Source: an uncultured Eubacteriales bacterium (GTDB lineage: Bacteria; Bacillota; Clostridia; Oscillospirales; Acutalibacteraceae). Taken from it: a DNA stretch of 64,000 bases. Within the stretch, counting starts at the first letter, position 1, and each line of letters begins with the position of its first letter. Positions 44,239 through 51,007 of the stretch are shown here, in pieces. The notes under the pieces were generated by a model. The model made no database searches. It saw nothing but the letters and a program-made list of their open reading frames with translations, and was not told the DNA's origin. Location of the stretch: contig CAKTEE010000008.1 of assembly GCA_934546985.1 (NCBI GenBank), positions 13,095-77,094 of the forward strand, given 5' to 3'. The translations under genes were made by a program, and so were the position numbers.

Positions 44239-44958
44239 TTACATCATCACAATGATTTTTCCAGCTTCAATTAAGTCCTTTAACGCAGTTTCTAAATAGG
44301 TCATAATGTTGCGCTTAGCTTCTAATTTCCACACGCCGCCGTCCGCTTCAAATAAACCAATCTCCCCGTTTTCATTCACTCTAATGAGAAATTCACTGGA
44401 TGGCTGGGAAACTTCTAAAAATGTGCGGAAGGGAATCAATTCAACTTTCGGCTTCACCTGTACTTTTGCATTAAGAGCAATCCCCTGCCGCGCTTCTACG
44501 GTTTGTGTAACACCGTTATCAGTGCTTGATACATTATTTTCGTTTGTCATTTTGGATAATAAATCAAGCAGATAACCTGTTCCTTCATTAGGGATAAATA
44601 GGCTGCGCAATTCGATAAGCAGCGTTTCACGATCTCTCCATCCCTTTTTTATTCCGGGGACATCCGCACGGGCAGAATACAAATGATTCCGAGAAAAATC
44701 TTCTAAATAAGAAGTCATAACATTTACATGGTCAAAGTCATCAACTTGGATAAAAATGGTGGTTGAAAATTTATGTAATTCATCCCTTACAATTTTGCAG
44801 ATACTGTCCAGACCGTTTAATTTGATTGACTCCGGCCTGTCAACATGAGGCGGCACTCTTCTAAGATTTCCATCCGTATACGTCTGCCCGTTGATTTGGA
44901 AGGTTTCTGCCTTCGCCAATGAAATAATTTCCTGTACAAATTTTTGAAGCATGTCCAT
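44239..44958 (-). CDS. Conserved early phage protein
   Basis: 239 residues, soluble. It has a pattern known from Firmicute phage recombination operons: RRVPPHVDRPESIKLNGLDSI, WRDRETLLIELRSLFIPNEGTGYLLDLLSKM, VEARQGIALNAKVQVKPKVELIPFRTFLEVSQPSSEFLIRV. No enzyme motif. Likely accessory to replication or recombination by position. Confidence 0.65.
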   Translation of the reverse strand: MDMLQKFVQEIISLAKAETFQINGQTYTDGNLRRVPPHVDRPESIKLNGLDSICKIVRDELHKFSTTIFIQVDDFDHVNVMTSYLEDFSRNHLYSARADVPGIKKGWRDRETLLIELRSLFIPNEGTGYLLDLLSKMTNENNVSSTDNGVTQTVEARQGIALNAKVQVKPKVELIPFRTFLEVSQPSSEFLIRVNENGEIGLFEADGGVWKLEAKRNIMTYLETALKDLIEAGKIIVMM

Positions 44959-44964
44959 TCTCCT

Positions 44965-45333
44965 TTATGCTTTAGCAAATTTTAATATTTTAGGAACTTC
45001 CTGTTCCTGAGAATCAAAATTCATTTGTCCCGGAACCTGCGGCACCATTTCAGCAATCAGCAATTCTCCATGGCCATCAGCAGTTACACACAAAGATGTT
45101 TTAATCGGATTGGTTGGAGCAATTTGAGATTTTGCCGTTGCATTAACTTGTATGGTTTGTCTGAGGTCATCCGGTATCATTTCAAGTGTAATTGTAATTT
45201 TACGCTTTGCGGTAGCCTTAGTGTTAACGTCAAGAATGTTGTCAATTACTCTCGCTACCTCGTAATCACAGCGTTCCTCAATAGCACCTCTGGCCATTTG
45301 CAGAATACTTTTCTTATTTAATTTTCCTTCCAC
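44965..45333 (-). CDS. Replication-terminator-like phage protein
   Basis: 122 residues: KKSILQMARGAIEERCDYEVARVIDNILD, TAKRKITITLEMIPDDLRQTIQV, then IKTSLCVTADGHGELLIAEM. Similar proteins in clostridial phages are labelled replication terminator protein; the biochemical role is not established. It is 6 bp before the previous gene. Confidence 0.6.
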   Translation of the reverse strand: MEGKLNKKSILQMARGAIEERCDYEVARVIDNILDVNTKATAKRKITITLEMIPDDLRQTIQVNATAKSQIAPTNPIKTSLCVTADGHGELLIAEMVPQVPGQMNFDSQEQEVPKILKFAKA

Positions 45334-45371
45334 TTGTAAAGCCGCCTTTCATTTGATATACTTAATATGTA

Positions 45372-45542
45372 TTACTTTTCCTTCCGCTCAACTGAGGTTG
45401 CCGCCTCGTTGGGCGATTTTTTATTGCCGTGAATCCATATGTATTCGAGATAATCAACACGGCGCCATAAATCCCTGATAGTCATGGCGGCGATAATCAG
45501 CCCCACTGCCACCAGCACTACTGCCGACACGGTATCATACAT
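45372..45542 (-). CDS. Small membrane protein
   Basis: 56 residues with one hydrophobic segment (VSAVVLVAVGLIIAAMTI) near the N-terminus and a polar tail ending VERKEK. ATG 45542 overlaps the stop of the next upstream ORF (TGATG). Function unknown. Confidence 0.5.
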   Translation of the reverse strand: MYDTVSAVVLVAVGLIIAAMTIRDLWRRVDYLEYIWIHGNKKSPNEAATSVERKEK

Positions 45543-45667
45543 CACTTTTTCCTCATTCTTATTTTTCTGATGATTTTATCTTCCCAGCGGATAAGCTTGT
45601 CCTCGTTGAGCAAACCAACAAAGATTACCGCTATTACGGCAAGCTCAATTGCTGACCGGATGAACAT
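45542..45667 (-). CDS. Small membrane protein
   Basis: 41 residues with one hydrophobic segment (SAIELAVIAVIFVGLL) and a basic tail (IIRKIRMRKK). AAGGAG at 45677-45682 is 9 bases before ATG 45667. It forms a coupled pair with the next small membrane protein. Confidence 0.5.
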   Translation of the reverse strand: MFIRSAIELAVIAVIFVGLLNEDKLIRWEDKIIRKIRMRKK

Positions 45668-45672
45668 GGTTA

Positions 45673-45864
45673 TCATCTCCTTACCCGTTTTAGGTTGAAA
45701 TTATAGTGCCAGACATTTTCTCCGTTGATGGTACAAAGGCTTGTCCTTTTCTTAGCGGTTATACGTAAAATCTTTTCCACGCATTCGTCCTTCCTGCCCT
45801 CGAAGACAACAAATCTGGCTTTAGTAATCTTGTGCGTTGCTACGACCTGATATATTTTTCCCAA
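45673..45864 (-). CDS. Small early protein, unknown
   Basis: 63 residues beginning at TTG 45864 (GKIYQVVATHKITKARFVVF), behind GGAGGTGG; the GTG at 45873 is too close to that site. Ends in basic NLKRVRR. Not recognised. Between 45874 and 45971 no reliable gene is seen. Confidence 0.5.
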   Translation of the reverse strand: MGKIYQVVATHKITKARFVVFEGRKDECVEKILRITAKKRTSLCTINGENVWHYNFNLKRVRR

Positions 45865-45971
45865 TATAACCACCTCCAGATTAGTTTTCCATCATTCCTG
45901 TGGTTTAACCAATCCTGCATATCATTTTCCAGTTATACCGCACATGGGAACGTGGATAACATCTCATTTTG

Positions 45972-46397
45972 TCACTGCCACCACGATCTTTCTTCCATTA
46001 CCGTTTCGGCACCGTCCAGAAAAGACAGTTTGGAAATATCAGCTTCTCTTTTAATTACGGGCACCAAATTTAATTGCGGAAGAACTTTTGTAATTCGTCT
46101 ATATGCTCCATTTAATATCCACAAGCGTAATTCATCATAATCTTTATCTGGAAGATACCGCCGTTCAATTACTTCGCCTTTGCCGTAGCCGTTTATGTGG
46201 TAAATCGTACTCATAATGTAATAGGCGCCATTGATTAAAGGTGTAACTAACCTGACATAATCAAGTTTTTTATACGGCGGCAGGTTATCTCCATAGTCAA
46301 CGTCTCTAACCTTTTCTTCTCTTCCACTCGGGTACATATGCGAAATTACTACTTTTTCGCCGTTTACAATCTTTATTAAATCTCTGTATTCTTCCAT
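45972..46397 (-). CDS. Early phage protein, unknown
   Basis: 141 residues, soluble, with YGDNLPPYKKLDYVRLVTPLINGAYYIMSTIYHINGYG. Stop lies at 45972. A GGAGGTGATTT ribosome site precedes ATG 46397. It is the second gene of the early operon after the Cro-like protein. No family recognised. Confidence 0.55.
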   Translation of the reverse strand: MEEYRDLIKIVNGEKVVISHMYPSGREEKVRDVDYGDNLPPYKKLDYVRLVTPLINGAYYIMSTIYHINGYGKGEVIERRYLPDKDYDELRLWILNGAYRRITKVLPQLNLVPVIKREADISKLSFLDGAETVMEERSWWQ

Positions 46398-46490
46398 TTA
46401 AATCACCTCCGTAATTTATATGCTCCGCTGTTTGTCCGGAATTTGTATATTATATTAAAATTGACCTGTTATAAAAATTGTGCTATATTT

Positions 46491-46691
46491 TTAGTAGTTG
46501 TCTGTGTTTTTTCTTAGTTCACGCTGAGAAATCCTGAATAAATCTTCTAACTTATCCCAATGTTTTATTGCGCCTAACTTTGCACCAGATTCTATACACT
46601 GATACATTCTTAGTGAAATACCAAGATAATTTGCTACGTCTGTTTGACGCATTTTAGCATCAATTCTTGCATTGCGCAGGATTTTTCTCAT
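46491..46691 (-). CDS. Cro-like helix-turn-helix protein
   Basis: 66 residues: MRQTDVANYLGISLRMYQCIESG is an HTH_3 helix-turn-helix. Transcribed leftwards from a strong promoter whose spacer holds an operator; divergent to the repressor at 46789. It is the first gene of the early operon, as cro is in lambdoid phages. Confidence 0.8.
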   Translation of the reverse strand: MRKILRNARIDAKMRQTDVANYLGISLRMYQCIESGAKLGAIKHWDKLEDLFRISQRELRKNTDNY

Positions 46692-46717
46692 TTATCACCA
46701 CCTCTTTCTTTAATAAC

Positions 46718-46770
46718 GCGAACGTTTGGTTCGCATTAATATTATATCATGTACCAACAGTACGTGTCAA
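46718..46770. promoter_or_regulatory. Divergent operator/promoter of the primary switch
   Basis: On minus TTGACA (46770-46765), 18 bp, TATAAT (46746-46741). Operator 1 is GCGAAC-N5-GTTCGC at 46718-46734. Operator 2 is CATGTAC-N5-GTACGTG at 46748-46766, within the spacer. Bound repressor at 46748 would block the early promoter. Confidence 0.7.
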
Positions 46771-46788
46771 CTGATCAGGAGGAATATT

Positions 46789-47196
46789 ATGACGTTTGGC
46801 GAACGATTAAAAGAACTGCGAAAATTAACCAAATCTCCGCAAAAAAATATAGCTGAATATTTAGGTATTACAATTAGAGCCTATCAGTTTTATGAAGCAG
46901 ATCAAAAAGAACCAAGCATCAACGGATTAAAAAAACTCGCCGATTATTTCAATGTTCCTTTAGATTTTCTTGTCGGACGCGGAGTTTTTGAAAATTGGGG
47001 GCAAATTTCTTCGCATTGGGATATAGTATCAAATATGATTTGCCTTCAGTTAAGTAAGACATTTCCTCAGTTTACTCAGCAATTTGAGAATATAAAAGAA
47101 AATAAAATTTATGCTATTCAAATTATTAATATTTTTATAAGTAAAATATTAATTGACGATAATAACAATATTACTGTCTTTTTAGAGAAACCTTGA
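46789..47196 (+). CDS. HTH repressor (CI-like, lacking a protease domain)
   Basis: 135 residues. N-terminal HTH_3 (FGERLKELRKLTKSPQKNIAEYLGITIRAYQFYEADQKEPSINGLKKLADYFNVPLDFLVG). The remaining ~65 residues carry no LexA-type Ser/Lys peptidase. AGGAGG precedes ATG 46789; the ORF extension to 46726 runs through the operators. It is the likely main lysogeny repressor for the early promoter. Confidence 0.82.
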   Translation: MTFGERLKELRKLTKSPQKNIAEYLGITIRAYQFYEADQKEPSINGLKKLADYFNVPLDFLVGRGVFENWGQISSHWDIVSNMICLQLSKTFPQFTQQFENIKENKIYAIQIINIFISKILIDDNNNITVFLEKP

Positions 47197-47208
47197 ATTT
47201 GTTCTTTT

Positions 47209-47240
47209 CCCCCGCTCCTTGGGAGTGGGGCTTTTATTTT
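47209..47240 (+). terminator. Terminator of the repressor gene
   Basis: CCCCGCTCC / GGAGTGGGG stem followed by TTTTATTTTT. Confidence 0.75.
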
Positions 47241-47368
47241 TGCTGTTGCTTTACCCAATCACGAAGGATTTGAAGAACTAAAGCATTTCTCGTAAATCCT
47301 TGGCTACTGGATATTTTCTGCAAAGTTTTCTGCAAGTTCTCCGGCACACGAATTGTCATGATTTTCAT
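47234..47368 (-). CDS. Ribbon-helix-helix mini-protein A
   Basis: 44 residues: MKIMTIRVPENLQKTLQKIS then SQGFTRNALVLQILRDWVKQ, a minimal RHH DNA-binding fold. AAAGGAGG precedes ATG 47368. Its promoter carries two GTGAATTCAC palindromes, so it probably represses itself and perhaps the divergent RHH gene. Confidence 0.75.
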   Translation of the reverse strand: MKIMTIRVPENLQKTLQKISSSQGFTRNALVLQILRDWVKQQQK

Positions 47369-47392
47369 TAGTTTTTCCTCCTTTAGAATTCA

Positions 47393-47475
47393 GTGAATTC
47401 ACTATTTGAATTATATCAGGTGAATTCACTGATGTCAATATGATTCTTGAATTCTTTTTTAATTGATTGTAAAAT
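47393..47475. promoter_or_regulatory. Divergent RHH promoters with GTGAATTCAC operators
   Basis: Minus: TTGACA (47438-47433), 17 bp, TATAAT (47415-47410). GTGAATTCAC is exact at 47393-47402 and 47420-47429 (27 bp apart), the second inside the spacer. Plus: TTGAAT 47447-47452, 17 bp, TAAAAT 47470-47475, with a GAATTC half-site at the -35. Confidence 0.75.
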
Positions 47476-47514
47476 CAAAGTGAAATCATAAAGAAGTCGT
47501 TTGGAGGTAATCGT

Positions 47515-47706
47515 ATGGCAACAGATAAAAGACAGTTTACACTTCGCATTCAAGACGAAACATACGAGAAAATGAGATATTTAGCTTATGTAGAGCGGCG
47601 GTCCATTGCGATGGAAATTGAGACAGCCATGCTTGCGTATATTGAGCATTACGAAAAAGAACATGGTCCTATTCAGCTTCCAGCCCCTTCTGAAGAAGAA
47701 AAATAA
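47515..47706 (+). CDS. Arc-like ribbon-helix-helix protein B
   Basis: 63 residues: KRQFTLRIQDETYEKMRYLAYVERRSIAMEIETAMLAYIEHYEKEHG is the RHH strand-helix-helix. GGAGG 8 bases before ATG. Its 3' end overlaps, antisense, the next RHH gene by 38 bp. Confidence 0.78.
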   Translation: MATDKRQFTLRIQDETYEKMRYLAYVERRSIAMEIETAMLAYIEHYEKEHGPIQLPAPSEEEK

Positions 47707-47803
47707 CTTTTGTATTAAAACTCTGCCCTTCCTCATCCGCTTTTCGCTGAATCTGTTCTTTCAGGTCAGCCGGAAGGCGGATTGTTGTTTGTTCCCGTTC
47801 CAT
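47669..47803 (-). CDS. Ribbon-helix-helix mini-protein C (antisense overlap)
   Basis: 44 residues: MEREQTTIRLPADLKEQIQR then KADEEGQSFNTKVIFLLQKG. AAGGAGG precedes ATG 47803. The coding region runs into the opposite-strand RHH gene (47669-47706). Third RHH protein within 600 bp; expected to be DNA-binding. Confidence 0.68.
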   Translation of the reverse strand: MEREQTTIRLPADLKEQIQRKADEEGQSFNTKVIFLLQKGLEAE

Positions 47804-47845
47804 AAATACCTCCTTTCCCCTTTTGAGGATAAAAAACATAAAATT

Positions 47846-48052
47846 TTATACAATTTCGTCGGTTTCAAGCAAGCTTAAAAGTTCGCAGCCAAGCGCGTCG
47901 GCAATTTCCTTACCAAGTGGCAAAGAGGGTGTTTTTGTCCCTCGCTCAATTTGGCAAATCATTGACTGGTCTACGTTTACCGCTTCTGCAAGTTCTTTTT
48001 GCGTCATGCATGCGGCAATACGCTTTTCTTTAATATTCGCTCCTATACTCAT
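47846..48052 (-). CDS. XRE helix-turn-helix protein, Cro of cassette 1
   Basis: 68 residues: IKEKRIAACMTQKELAEAVNVDQSMICQIERGTKTPSLPLGKEIADALGCEL, a complete HTH_3. AGGAGGTGAG precedes ATG 48052. Its promoter (TTGATT ... TACAAT on minus) has the operator TCTCTAAACTTAGAGA as its spacer, so it is the partner of the repressor at 48212. Confidence 0.82.
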   Translation of the reverse strand: MSIGANIKEKRIAACMTQKELAEAVNVDQSMICQIERGTKTPSLPLGKEIADALGCELLSLLETDEIV

Positions 48053-48067
48053 TCATCTCACCTCCTG

Positions 48068-48178
48068 ACATTGGTTTTTTTGTCCTTTTGTGTTATACTG
48101 TAGCTGTAATATTTACTATGGTTATATTGTATCTCTAAACTTAGAGAAAATCAATGTAAAATATCTAAATTTAGAGAT
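48068..48178. promoter_or_regulatory. Divergent control region of immunity cassette 1
   Basis: Plus promoter TTGGTT 48071-48076, 17 bp, TATACT 48094-48099 (TG extended). Minus promoter TTGATT (48154-48149), 17 bp, TACAAT (48131-48126). Operators: TCTCTAAACTTAGAGA 48132-48147 and TCTAAATTTAGA 48164-48175, centres 30 bp apart. The first 61 bp (48068-48128) recur at 49040-49100. Confidence 0.75.
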
Positions 48179-48211
48179 TTTGTTGAAGTGCACAAAGGAG
48201 GGTCGCGAAAT

Positions 48212-48436
48212 ATGTACAATTCCAATAATGTCGCTGAACGGATTAAGGAATTATCAAAAAAACGTGGAGTTTCTGTAAAAAAGCTCCTCGAAGATGTCGG
48301 ATTGGGTTTCAACACAATGGCAAATATGAAAACCTCTATGCCCAAATCTGACAATCTTGCTAAAATCGCCGACTACCTTGACTGCTCCGTTGATTACTTG
48401 CTGGGGAGAACTGATAAACCCGAGGTGAACAAGTAG
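48212..48436 (+). CDS. HTH repressor of immunity cassette 1
   Basis: 74 residues: NVAERIKELSKKRGVSVKKLLEDVGLGFNTMANMKTSMPKSDNLAKIADYLDCSVDYLLGRTDKPEVNK. GGAGGG precedes ATG 48212. The last 24 residues (72 bp with 3 mismatches) are the same as in the HTH protein ending at 49413, while the DNA-reading helix differs. Confidence 0.82.
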   Translation: MYNSNNVAERIKELSKKRGVSVKKLLEDVGLGFNTMANMKTSMPKSDNLAKIADYLDCSVDYLLGRTDKPEVNK

Positions 48437-48439
48437 GGA

Positions 48440-48979
48440 ATGGAAAAGATGAATTTTATGGAAATCTTAAATTATTTAATTCCATTTGCTACAATCGTGC
48501 TGTCCTATGTTCTTGGTCGCGTTCAAGAACACCATTCGTATAAAAAAACAGTTTTGAAGGAACGATACGAAAAATTTTATGTCCCTTTTTTGTCATTGAT
48601 TTATCGTGGAATGCTGTGGAATATTTCAGATTATTCCGCAGAATCTCTTGAATCAAAGTCAATATGGCTTGATTTAATTTTCAACAACATTCAATATATC
48701 GATCGTCACACGCAAGAATTGCTTCCCGAATACTATGAGACGTTTCTAAATTTATTAGAGTTTGAAGACGGGAACCAGCAATTTGTTACCGCTCCAAATG
48801 ATTACAACCGAGCATTCACTAATGTTGTAAACAGTGTGCTATCTGAATCAATAAAACTAAGCAGGAAATTGCGCCTACCACCGTTAGGTACAACCGCCGC
48901 AACCAATCTCTCCAAATCCCAAATCCCGCAACAAATGCTAAAGCGAGAACAGCATTCAGATGTTGACCATAGTCTATAA
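48440..48979 (+). CDS. Single-pass membrane protein co-transcribed with a repressor
   Basis: 179 residues. One N-terminal membrane helix (MEILNYLIPFATIVLSYVLG) is followed by a long cytoplasmic helical domain. It lies 3 bp after the repressor stop, so it is made in the lysogen. This setting fits a superinfection-exclusion or abortive-infection protein, but no family is recognised. ATG 48449 is an alternative start. Confidence 0.6.
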   Translation: MEKMNFMEILNYLIPFATIVLSYVLGRVQEHHSYKKTVLKERYEKFYVPFLSLIYRGMLWNISDYSAESLESKSIWLDLIFNNIQYIDRHTQELLPEYYETFLNLLEFEDGNQQFVTAPNDYNRAFTNVVNSVLSESIKLSRKLRLPPLGTTAATNLSKSQIPQQMLKREQHSDVDHSL

Positions 48980-49001
48980 TTATTTTTATCGTAATCTCAC
49001 C

Positions 49002-49027
49002 TCCTCCCGCTCAAGGGCGGGGTTTTC
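49002..49027 (+). terminator. Terminator and relic between the two immunity cassettes
   Basis: CCCGC/GCGGG stem with GGGGTTTTC tail. Directly before it, ATCTCACCTCCT (48993-49004 area) repeats the ribosome-site sequence of the cassette-1 cro gene, a relic of a lost cro copy. The CCGCTCAAGGGCGGGGTTTT piece recurs after yoeB. Confidence 0.6.
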
Positions 49028-49039
49028 TATGCGGATTTT

Positions 49040-49148
49040 ACATTGGTTTTTTTAGCCTTTTGTGTTATACTGTAGCTGTAATATTTACTATGGTTATATT
49101 TTATCAAGTTATAGCTTGATTTTCAATAGATTTCAAGCAAAAACTTGA
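49040..49148. promoter_or_regulatory. Divergent control region of immunity cassette 2
   Basis: 49040-49100 repeats 48068-48128 (59/61 identical), including the plus promoter TTGGTT ... TATACT 49066-49071. Beyond it the operators change to TCAAG-N6-CTTGA at 49104-49119 and 49133-49148. A minus promoter TTGAAA (49126-49121) with TAAAAT (49103-49098) again uses operator 1 as its 17-bp spacer, but no gene follows it. Confidence 0.75.
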
Positions 49149-49185
49149 CTTTTGGGATATTGCACAATAAAAAGGAGGATGTTTT

Positions 49186-49413
49186 ATGTATGTTACACAA
49201 GATATAGCTGCCAGAATTAAAATGACTGCAAAATCAAGAAAAATACAAATGAAACAACTGCTTTCGGATTGTGAACTCAATATCAACGCGATTTCAGAAT
49301 TTTCAAAAGGTAAACAATTATCTTGTATTAGCCTTGCTCGCATCGCCGACTACCTTGACTGCTCCGTTGATTACTTGCTGGGGAGAACTGATAAACCCGA
49401 AGTGAATAAATAA
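49186..49413 (+). CDS. HTH repressor of immunity cassette 2
   Basis: 75 residues: DIAARIKMTAKSRKIQMKQLLSDCELNINAISEFSKGKQLSCISLARIADYLDCSVDYLLGRTDKPEVNK. AAAGGAGG before ATG. The C-terminal segment is shared with cassette 1, the recognition part is not, matching the change in operator sequence. Confidence 0.82.
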   Translation: MYVTQDIAARIKMTAKSRKIQMKQLLSDCELNINAISEFSKGKQLSCISLARIADYLDCSVDYLLGRTDKPEVNK

Positions 49414-49471
49414 TTTCTAAATAAGTCACTCTCTGTGAGGAGAGTATGGATAGAAATTGCATAACATATTA

Positions 49472-49500
49472 TTGACGTACGGAAAAGCGTATGTTATAAT
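49472..49500 (+). promoter_or_regulatory. Promoter of the YefM/YoeB module
   Basis: TTGACG 49472-49477, 17 bp, TATAAT 49495-49500. The spacer holds an imperfect dyad (ACGTACGG ... GCGTATGT), a likely antitoxin operator. Confidence 0.7.
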
Positions 49501-49518
49501 ATACTTGAGGTGAGAAAT

Positions 49519-49767
49519 ATGTATAATACAAACGTTACTAACGCGCGCTCAAACCTTTACAATCTGTTGAGCATGGCAATTGAAGACAGTGAAGTTATTA
49601 ATATCTCTACCAAAAACGGAAATGCCGTTATCATCAGTGAATCCGACTACAATTCATTATTGGAAACACTTTATCTTAGTTCCGACTCCGATTATAAGCA
49701 ATCTTTAATTGACGGGAAAAATACACCGTTATCCGAATGCATATCTGCGGAGGACGTTGAATGGTAG
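49519..49767 (+). CDS. yefM: YefM/Phd-family antitoxin
   Basis: 82 residues: VTNARSNLYNLLSMAIEDSEVINISTKNGNAVIISESDYNSLLETLYL is the YefM/Phd fold; the acidic C-terminus (ISAEDVEW) wraps the toxin. GAGGTGA precedes ATG 49519. Overlaps the toxin start by 7 bp. Confidence 0.92.
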   Translation: MYNTNVTNARSNLYNLLSMAIEDSEVINISTKNGNAVIISESDYNSLLETLYLSSDSDYKQSLIDGKNTPLSECISAEDVEW

Positions 49768-50027
49768 CTTATCAAATCGTTTATACAAAACTCGCTGTTA
49801 AAGATATTGAAAACCTTAAACGAGCCGGATTAGCTGCTAAAGCAAAAAAACTGATTCATATTATAGAAAACGACCCTTTCCAAACCCCACCGCCGTATGA
49901 AAAGCTTGTCGGCAACCTGAACGGTTTGTATTCAAGAAGAATCAATATCCAACACAGATTGGTTTATGAAGTATTAGAACAAGAACATACTGTAAAAATT
50001 ATCCGTATGTGGAAACACTATGAATAA
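49761..50027 (+). CDS. yoeB: YoeB/Txe-family mRNA interferase toxin
   Basis: 88 residues: YQIVYTKLAVKDIENLKRAGLAAKAKKLI, DPFQTPPPYEKLVGNLNGLYSRRINIQHRLVYEV, and IIRMWKHYE. The RelE-fold active residues Glu, Arg and His and the C-terminal His-Tyr are present. It cleaves mRNA at the ribosome and may stabilise the element. Confidence 0.93.
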   Translation: MVAYQIVYTKLAVKDIENLKRAGLAAKAKKLIHIIENDPFQTPPPYEKLVGNLNGLYSRRINIQHRLVYEVLEQEHTVKIIRMWKHYE

Positions 50028-50039
50028 ATTTAACTTCTC

Positions 50040-50068
50040 CCCCGCCCCGCTCAAGGGCGGGGTTTTTA
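50040..50068 (+). terminator. Terminator of yefM-yoeB
   Basis: CCCCGCCC 50040-50047 pairs with GGGCGGGG 50055-50062, followed by TTTTT. Confidence 0.8.
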
Positions 50069-50239
50069 TGCGGGTTTCTGTTTTGTTTCTTCTGCCTTTT
50101 TCATCAACCCCATCATTCTTGCCATACCCTCACCGTAAAATAACAGGTTTTCTTTTGCTTTGTATGGTAGCGATGGAAAGATAGCTGCAAATCGTTCAAA
50201 GATTTCTCTTTCTTCCATAGACATTTTGTTTTTATCCAT
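50066..50239 (-). CDS. Small phage protein divergent to a repressor
   Basis: 57 residues: EEREIFERFAAIFPSLPYKAKENLLFYGEGMARMMGL, a small helical family often beside phage repressors. GGAGGTGAAAC precedes ATG 50239. Function unknown; its promoter shares the operator region with the gene at 50373. Confidence 0.65.
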   Translation of the reverse strand: MDKNKMSMEEREIFERFAAIFPSLPYKAKENLLFYGEGMARMMGLMKKAEETKQKPA

Positions 50240-50270
50240 GTGTTTCACCTCCATTATTGTCTATGCGATT

Positions 50271-50347
50271 ATTATATATCTCATCGCGCTTTATGTCAAT
50301 AGGTTTTTTGCTTTTTTATTGACAACGCGCTAATTTAATGATATTCT
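50271..50347. promoter_or_regulatory. Divergent promoters with GCGC operators
   Basis: Minus: TTGACA (50299-50294), 17 bp, TATAAT (50276-50271). Plus: TTGACA 50319-50324, 17 bp, TATTCT 50342-50347. Related boxes ATGCGATTAT, ATCGCGCTTTA and ACGCGCTAATT lie in each, likely sites of the HTH protein at 50373. Confidence 0.7.
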
Positions 50348-50372
50348 TTTAACTAAGGAGGAGGTGACACAT

Positions 50373-50771
50373 ATGGAAATGAAGGACAGAATCAAAGAAT
50401 TGCGCAAAGCTTTAGGTTTAACGCAACAAGAATTTGCTGAACGAATTGGGTCAGTCCAAAATACCATTACGGGGTATGAAACCGGCAGACGAATCCCCTC
50501 CAATCAAGTTATTACTTTAATTTGCAAGGAATTTAATGTGAGCGAAGAATGGTTACGAACTGGCAACGGAGAAATGTTTATACAACTATCCCGTGATGAA
50601 GAAATAGCGGATTTTGTCGGTAAATTACTTAGCACCGAATCAGATGATTTCAAACATAGGCTTATCGGTATATTGTCACAGTTAGATGAATCCGGTTGGG
50701 AAGCCCTTGAACAAACCGCATTAAATTTTTCTCGTCTTTTTAATCAATCAGAAGAACATAAAAAAAGCTAG
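50373..50771 (+). CDS. XRE-family transcriptional repressor
   Basis: 132 residues. HTH_3 (DRIKELRKALGLTQQEFAERIGSVQNTITGYETGRRIPSNQVITLICKEFNVSEEWLRTG) plus an acidic helical tail for multimerisation. AAGGAGGAGGTGA precedes ATG 50373. It closely resembles clostridial phage repressors and is the third repressor of the region. Confidence 0.85.
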   Translation: MEMKDRIKELRKALGLTQQEFAERIGSVQNTITGYETGRRIPSNQVITLICKEFNVSEEWLRTGNGEMFIQLSRDEEIADFVGKLLSTESDDFKHRLIGILSQLDESGWEALEQTALNFSRLFNQSEEHKKS

Positions 50772-50795
50772 GTTTTTTACCTAGCTTTTTGACTA
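50762..50795 (+). terminator. Terminator after the XRE repressor
   Basis: AAAAAGCTAGGT 50762-50773 pairs with ACCTAGCTTTTT 50779-50790. Confidence 0.85.
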
Positions 50796-50833
50796 TTCAG
50801 AATTGGTCCGAATACTTATTGAATTTATTGTAT

Positions 50834-50932
50834 TTAATTATGTATAAATATATTTTTTACAAATAAGTAAATTAAGCGTATACTTCTTTTATCGTTTATT
50901 TTTTGTATCATTTCAATAATCTGTTGTTTCAT
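50834..50932 (-). CDS. 32-residue SOS-regulated small protein
   Basis: MKQQIIEMIQKINDKRSIRL then IYLFVKNIFIHN. It has a GGGGAGTG ribosome site before ATG 50932. Similar tiny helical proteins (MKEQIIEMLEKI ... IYTFIK) are common in Firmicute mobile elements. The promoter contains a LexA box, so it should be induced by DNA damage. Confidence 0.6.
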   Translation of the reverse strand: MKQQIIEMIQKINDKRSIRLIYLFVKNIFIHN

Positions 50933-50968
50933 CGCATTCACTCCCCATAGCCATACTCGATGATACTA

Positions 50969-50997
50969 ATTATAGAACATTCGTTCGATATTTTCAA
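50969..50997 (-). promoter_or_regulatory. LexA-boxed promoter
   Basis: On minus TTGAAA (50997-50992), 17 bp, TATAAT (50974-50969). The spacer contains CGAAC-GAAT-GTTC (50987-50975), matching the Gram-positive LexA consensus CGAACNNNNGTTYG except the last base. Confidence 0.75.
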
Positions 50998-51007
50998 TAG
51001 GATATTT

